Positions 61,604 through 64,000 of a DNA stretch of 64,000 nucleotides are shown piece after piece. How positions within the stretch are numbered: position 1 is the stretch's first letter; each line of letters begins with the position of its first letter. Origin of the DNA: Listeria immobilis (GTDB lineage Bacteria; Bacillota; Bacilli; Lactobacillales; Listeriaceae). Made by a program: the position numbers and the translations under genes. A model generated the notes under the pieces. The model searched no databases. It worked only from the letters and a program-made list of their open reading frames with translations, and had not been told where the DNA came from. The stretch lies in the NCBI RefSeq assembly GCF_014322765.1, contig NZ_JAASTZ010000005.1, positions 62,001 through 126,000 of the forward strand, read 5' to 3'.

Positions 61604-63064
61604 TCACATCATTTTTTTGTATCTATCTAATAACGATTGTTGCCCTACCATCAGCTTAACAAGCGCTTGTGTTAGCGCATCTACATCATCATCATGACTA
61701 GTATTCGGAAATGCCACCAATTCTTCTACAACATCATCTGACCATGATTTGTATAATGGGTGTGGAAAATATACATTTCCAGCTTCAAAAAGCGGAGAAA
61801 CCGCATTCGCTCTTGCTTCTTTTCCACCTTCTGGATCAACTGGAATCATACCAGTTAACCTGCCCTTTAACACCTGCATTACAGCTGGACCATTTGCTTT
61901 ATCTTCAATGTACTTAGCAATTACATCTGGGTGTTTTGTTGTCATTCTGTTAATAGCGTTTATACTCGCAGGTAAGTCCATTCTGTCGTGTTCTCTGTCA
62001 ATGAAAAAGAACTCTCCTTGCTTTCGTTTCCACACGTGACCAGCAACGAAATCGCTGTTTTTTGTGTCCTTGAATGTTAAGTCCCAAGATTGTGCTGATT
62101 TATCGAAAAGACGTGGTAATATTTTCACCTCATCACCTAAGCCATATTTCTTTTTAAAATCATTATCAGGTACATAGTACTTAATCCACTGTCGCTTGAA
62201 TATATTCCCGTCAGCTGGGCTTGGCCTTTGTTGATACAATGCTGTCCAACCTCGGGATCCAGTAACTTCTTTAGTCTGTGCTGCCCATTTTTCATCTTTG
62301 CCGATTTCAGGAGCTAACGCTTCGCCAATTTCTCTACCCAGCAAATCATTTTCCTCTGCGATAGCGGGTATTTTTATTTCTTCCCACGGTAATGACATTT
62401 TCTTTAGTAGCCTTCCCGCCAAATCATCCTCATGCCAACGAGTCATAATTATAATTACGCTCCCACTAGCGGATAGTCTAGAATAAAAAGTATCTTGCCA
62501 TTCTGAATACACCTTATCTCTCATCGTTTTACTGTCAGCATCTGCCCTATTTTTAACCGGGTCATCTACAATTAACAAATCACTTCCGCGCCCAGTTGCA
62601 CCACCTAAAATTGAGGTACTATATAGTTCGCCTAAATGGTCCTCAATTCCCCAGTTACTCACACTAGATGACATAGAACTTATATTTAATCCAAATAAAT
62701 TATTTGCGTACATTCTAAACTTTTCTCTGTTTTTTCTCCCGAATTTCTTGAAAAGTTCTTCTGAATAAGAAACAACCATAGCCAACTTATCCGGATTCCT
62801 CATTAAGAAATAAGCGGGAAAGGTCTCAGTGATTACTGTCGATTTACCATGCTGTGGTGGGATTTCAATAATATAATGTTTTTGCTCTCCATCGATTATT
62901 TTCTGAAGTTTTTCCGCAATCAATTTTTGATGCCTTAACAAGTTATATCTTTTCCCGTGCGACAAGTAAAAGAATTCTGCAAATTCCCTTCTTGCTATTT
63001 CTCTGATAGCTTCGTCGTAAAGATATTCTCTGTCCAATTCCTTGTTATTTGAGGCTAGCAGCAT
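61604..63064 (-). CDS. terL: Terminase large subunit
   Basis: A 486-residue packaging motor. The ATPase part has P-P-Q-H-G-K-S-T (Walker A, near 69-76), L-L-I-V-D-D-P (Walker B), and M-T-R-W-H-E-D-D. The RNase H-like nuclease part has S-W-D-L-T-F-K (first Asp, near 327), Y-I-E-D-K-A-N-G and H-D-D-D-V-D-A (near 463-469). It overlaps the small subunit gene by 20 bases. Confidence 0.96.
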   Translation of the reverse strand: MLLASNNKELDREYLYDEAIREIARREFAEFFYLSHGKRYNLLRHQKLIAEKLQKIIDGEQKHYIIEIPPQHGKSTVITETFPAYFLMRNPDKLAMVVSYSEELFKKFGRKNREKFRMYANNLFGLNISSMSSSVSNWGIEDHLGELYSTSILGGATGRGSDLLIVDDPVKNRADADSKTMRDKVYSEWQDTFYSRLSASGSVIIIMTRWHEDDLAGRLLKKMSLPWEEIKIPAIAEENDLLGREIGEALAPEIGKDEKWAAQTKEVTGSRGWTALYQQRPSPADGNIFKRQWIKYYVPDNDFKKKYGLGDEVKILPRLFDKSAQSWDLTFKDTKNSDFVAGHVWKRKQGEFFFIDREHDRMDLPASINAINRMTTKHPDVIAKYIEDKANGPAVMQVLKGRLTGMIPVDPEGGKEARANAVSPLFEAGNVYFPHPLYKSWSDDVVEELVAFPNTSHDDDVDALTQALVKLMVGQQSLLDRYKKMM

Positions 63065-63911
63065 ACTCCTTCAACTCCTCCGTAGACATTTGCGAGAAAT
63101 CAGGGGAAGTACTAGCAGCTTCCGGTTTGATAATTCGTTCTTTATTTAAGCTCGTTTGAGAACGTATAAGACTTTTTTTAATTTCCGCTTGTTCTAAGTC
63201 GCTTTGCTGCTTAATCGCCCTAATAAGCTGATTGGTTATGTTGTTCAATGAATTCTCAATGCTTAGTATTCGATCTATCTTAGCAGTTACCTTCTCGCGT
63301 TCCTCGACCGTTACAAGCTCTTGTTTAAACAGGCGAACCTTTTTACCATCTTTTTCACCTATATATTCCTTGTCCCGCAACTGTTTAAGTGTGCTTTTCT
63401 CGACATCTGACATGGATTTTTCAATGTTTGCGATGCGCTCCATCATCCGGCGCTTTCTGATTTCCAGTTCTCGGATGGTTTGGTTAATGTGTGTTACTAA
63501 ATTACCGTCCATGCTTTCGTATAGTTGCCGTTCCCTTTCAGTCATAAACTCCCAAGACAGAGTTTCGTATTCGCCAGTAGTGACAGCGTTTTTATTGCCA
63601 GGCGGGGCGCTACCTCCTACGTTGCCCACTGCATTGCTATTGCCAGGCGGGGCGCCTCCACGATTTCCTATAGCGTTACCGTTTCCTTTAAGTTTATGGT
63701 AACGTTCCTTTTCATTAGTAACGTTACTATTCGATTTAGGAACGCTTTCCACTTCATCGTCAATGGACCATTTTTCTGTCGATTTCCATTTTCGTATCTG
63801 ATTAGAGGAACAACCTAATTTATTTGCAATATCAACCAGTTTCATTTTTCCAGCTGACTCTATCCACATATTTTTTGCTTCAATCCTACGTGGGTCACGT
63901 TTTCTTGCCAT
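63045..63911 (-). CDS. terS: Terminase small subunit
   Basis: A 288-residue DNA-recognition subunit. The N-terminal helix-turn-helix (K-L-V-D-I-A-N-K-L-G-C-S-S-N-Q-I-R-K-W, near 23-41) is followed by a Gly/Pro/Asn-rich repeat (G-G-A-P-P-G-N-S-N-A-V and G-G-S-A-P-P-G-N-K-N-A-V-T-T-G, near 83-115), typical of PBSX-type TerS, and a long coiled coil used for ring assembly (about 120-250). The packaging site of many such phages lies in or near terS. Confidence 0.9.
   Translation of the reverse strand: MARKRDPRRIEAKNMWIESAGKMKLVDIANKLGCSSNQIRKWKSTEKWSIDDEVESVPKSNSNVTNEKERYHKLKGNGNAIGNRGGAPPGNSNAVGNVGGSAPPGNKNAVTTGEYETLSWEFMTERERQLYESMDGNLVTHINQTIRELEIRKRRMMERIANIEKSMSDVEKSTLKQLRDKEYIGEKDGKKVRLFKQELVTVEEREKVTAKIDRILSIENSLNNITNQLIRAIKQQSDLEQAEIKKSLIRSQTSLNKERIIKPEAASTSPDFSQMSTEELKEYAASLK
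63593..63655. repeat. GC-rich 18-bp direct repeat in terS
   Basis: The 18 bases at 63593-63610 (TATTGCCAGGCGGGGCGC) recur exactly at 63638-63655, 45 bp apart. They encode the repeated A-P-P-G-N motif and are far GC-richer than the surroundings. Confidence 0.75.
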
Positions 63912-63947
63912 ATCACTGTCACCACCTGTCTGTGTTGAGTTTGTTTT

Positions 63948-64000
63948 CTAGTTTCTTAGTATTTTATCCGCTTCAATTAAAATCTTTAAATCACTGACTG
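63948..64000 (-). CDS. C-terminal end of an upstream phage gene
   Basis: The minus-strand frame from the window edge reads V-S-D-L-K-I-L-I-E-A-D-K-I-L-R-N and stops (TAG at 63950-63948), 36 bp before the terS start. It looks like the helical end of a regulatory or hypothetical gene, but only 16 residues are visible. Confidence 0.4.
   Translation of the reverse strand, partial: VSDLKILIEADKILRN

Noticed and set aside
1-64000. CRISPR arrays, tRNA/rRNA genes, insertion sequences
   Set aside because: No spaced repeats of CRISPR type, no tRNA cloverleaf and no transposase were seen in either strand.

Overview
The window is low-GC Firmicute DNA, and its gene content and order point to a Listeria chromosome of the monocytogenes/innocua/welshimeri group. 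The markers are a class A penicillin-binding protein divergent from an arsenate-reductase-like gene with sigma-B-type promoters, an adaA/ogt pair, a PfpI gene beside a segment that matches the Hfq-binding RNA LhrA in length and position, an addB-addA operon, and comK interrupted exactly at codon 63, the known A118-type integration point. I do not assign a species. This is recognition from memory, not a database match.

Bases 1-36,128 are ordinary chromosome. In order they hold: a YxlE-like membrane protein and the end of an ABC gene; a bifunctional penicillin-binding protein; a stress-type arsenate-reductase homologue; a cation diffusion facilitator; a CorC/HlyC-type CBS membrane protein behind a structured leader; about 670 bp with no intact gene; two paralogous MFS transporters; DNA-alkylation repair genes (ogt, adaA, an AlkD-like gene); an aldo-keto reductase; a PiT phosphate transporter with its DUF47 partner; an amino-acid ABC transporter with an aminotransferase; HAD phosphatases; an NCS2 purine permease; LhrA; an orphan PTS IIA; a DUF59 gene with a Fur-like box; a YitT protein; and the addB-addA-FAH-yisL run. 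Most gene ends carry clear intrinsic terminators.

At 36,315-36,317 comK is split and a prophage begins, which runs off the right edge. All its visible genes are on the minus strand. Read in transcription order (right to left) they are terS, terL, portal, a MuF-like protein fused to an HExxH peptidase, a 56-aa protein, a DUF2213 protease-scaffold, cement protein, DUF2184 capsid protein, neck and completion proteins, a DUF3383 sheath, tail tube, tail chaperone with an out-of-frame second ORF, a 1570-aa tape measure, a full contractile-tail baseplate set, tail fibre, XhlA-like and holin proteins, and a GH25-SH3b-LysM endolysin. This is a contractile-tailed (B054-like) structural module in an A118-type comK site, so the phage is mosaic.

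The accessory slot between the lysin and comK holds a small winged-helix protein, then an LXG polymorphic toxin with its own promoter and a following acidic immunity candidate. This toxin-immunity pair, apparently carried by a prophage, is the most interesting item. Next come the MuF-peptidase fusion, a probable +1 frameshift in the tail chaperone, an internal start that would make a free scaffold protein, terminator-like hairpins placed directly before Shine-Dalgarno sites, and a hairpin that may bring a strong Shine-Dalgarno next to a TTG start in front of the CBS-domain gene. Small genes (41 aa and 56 aa) were found by reading the sequence directly.
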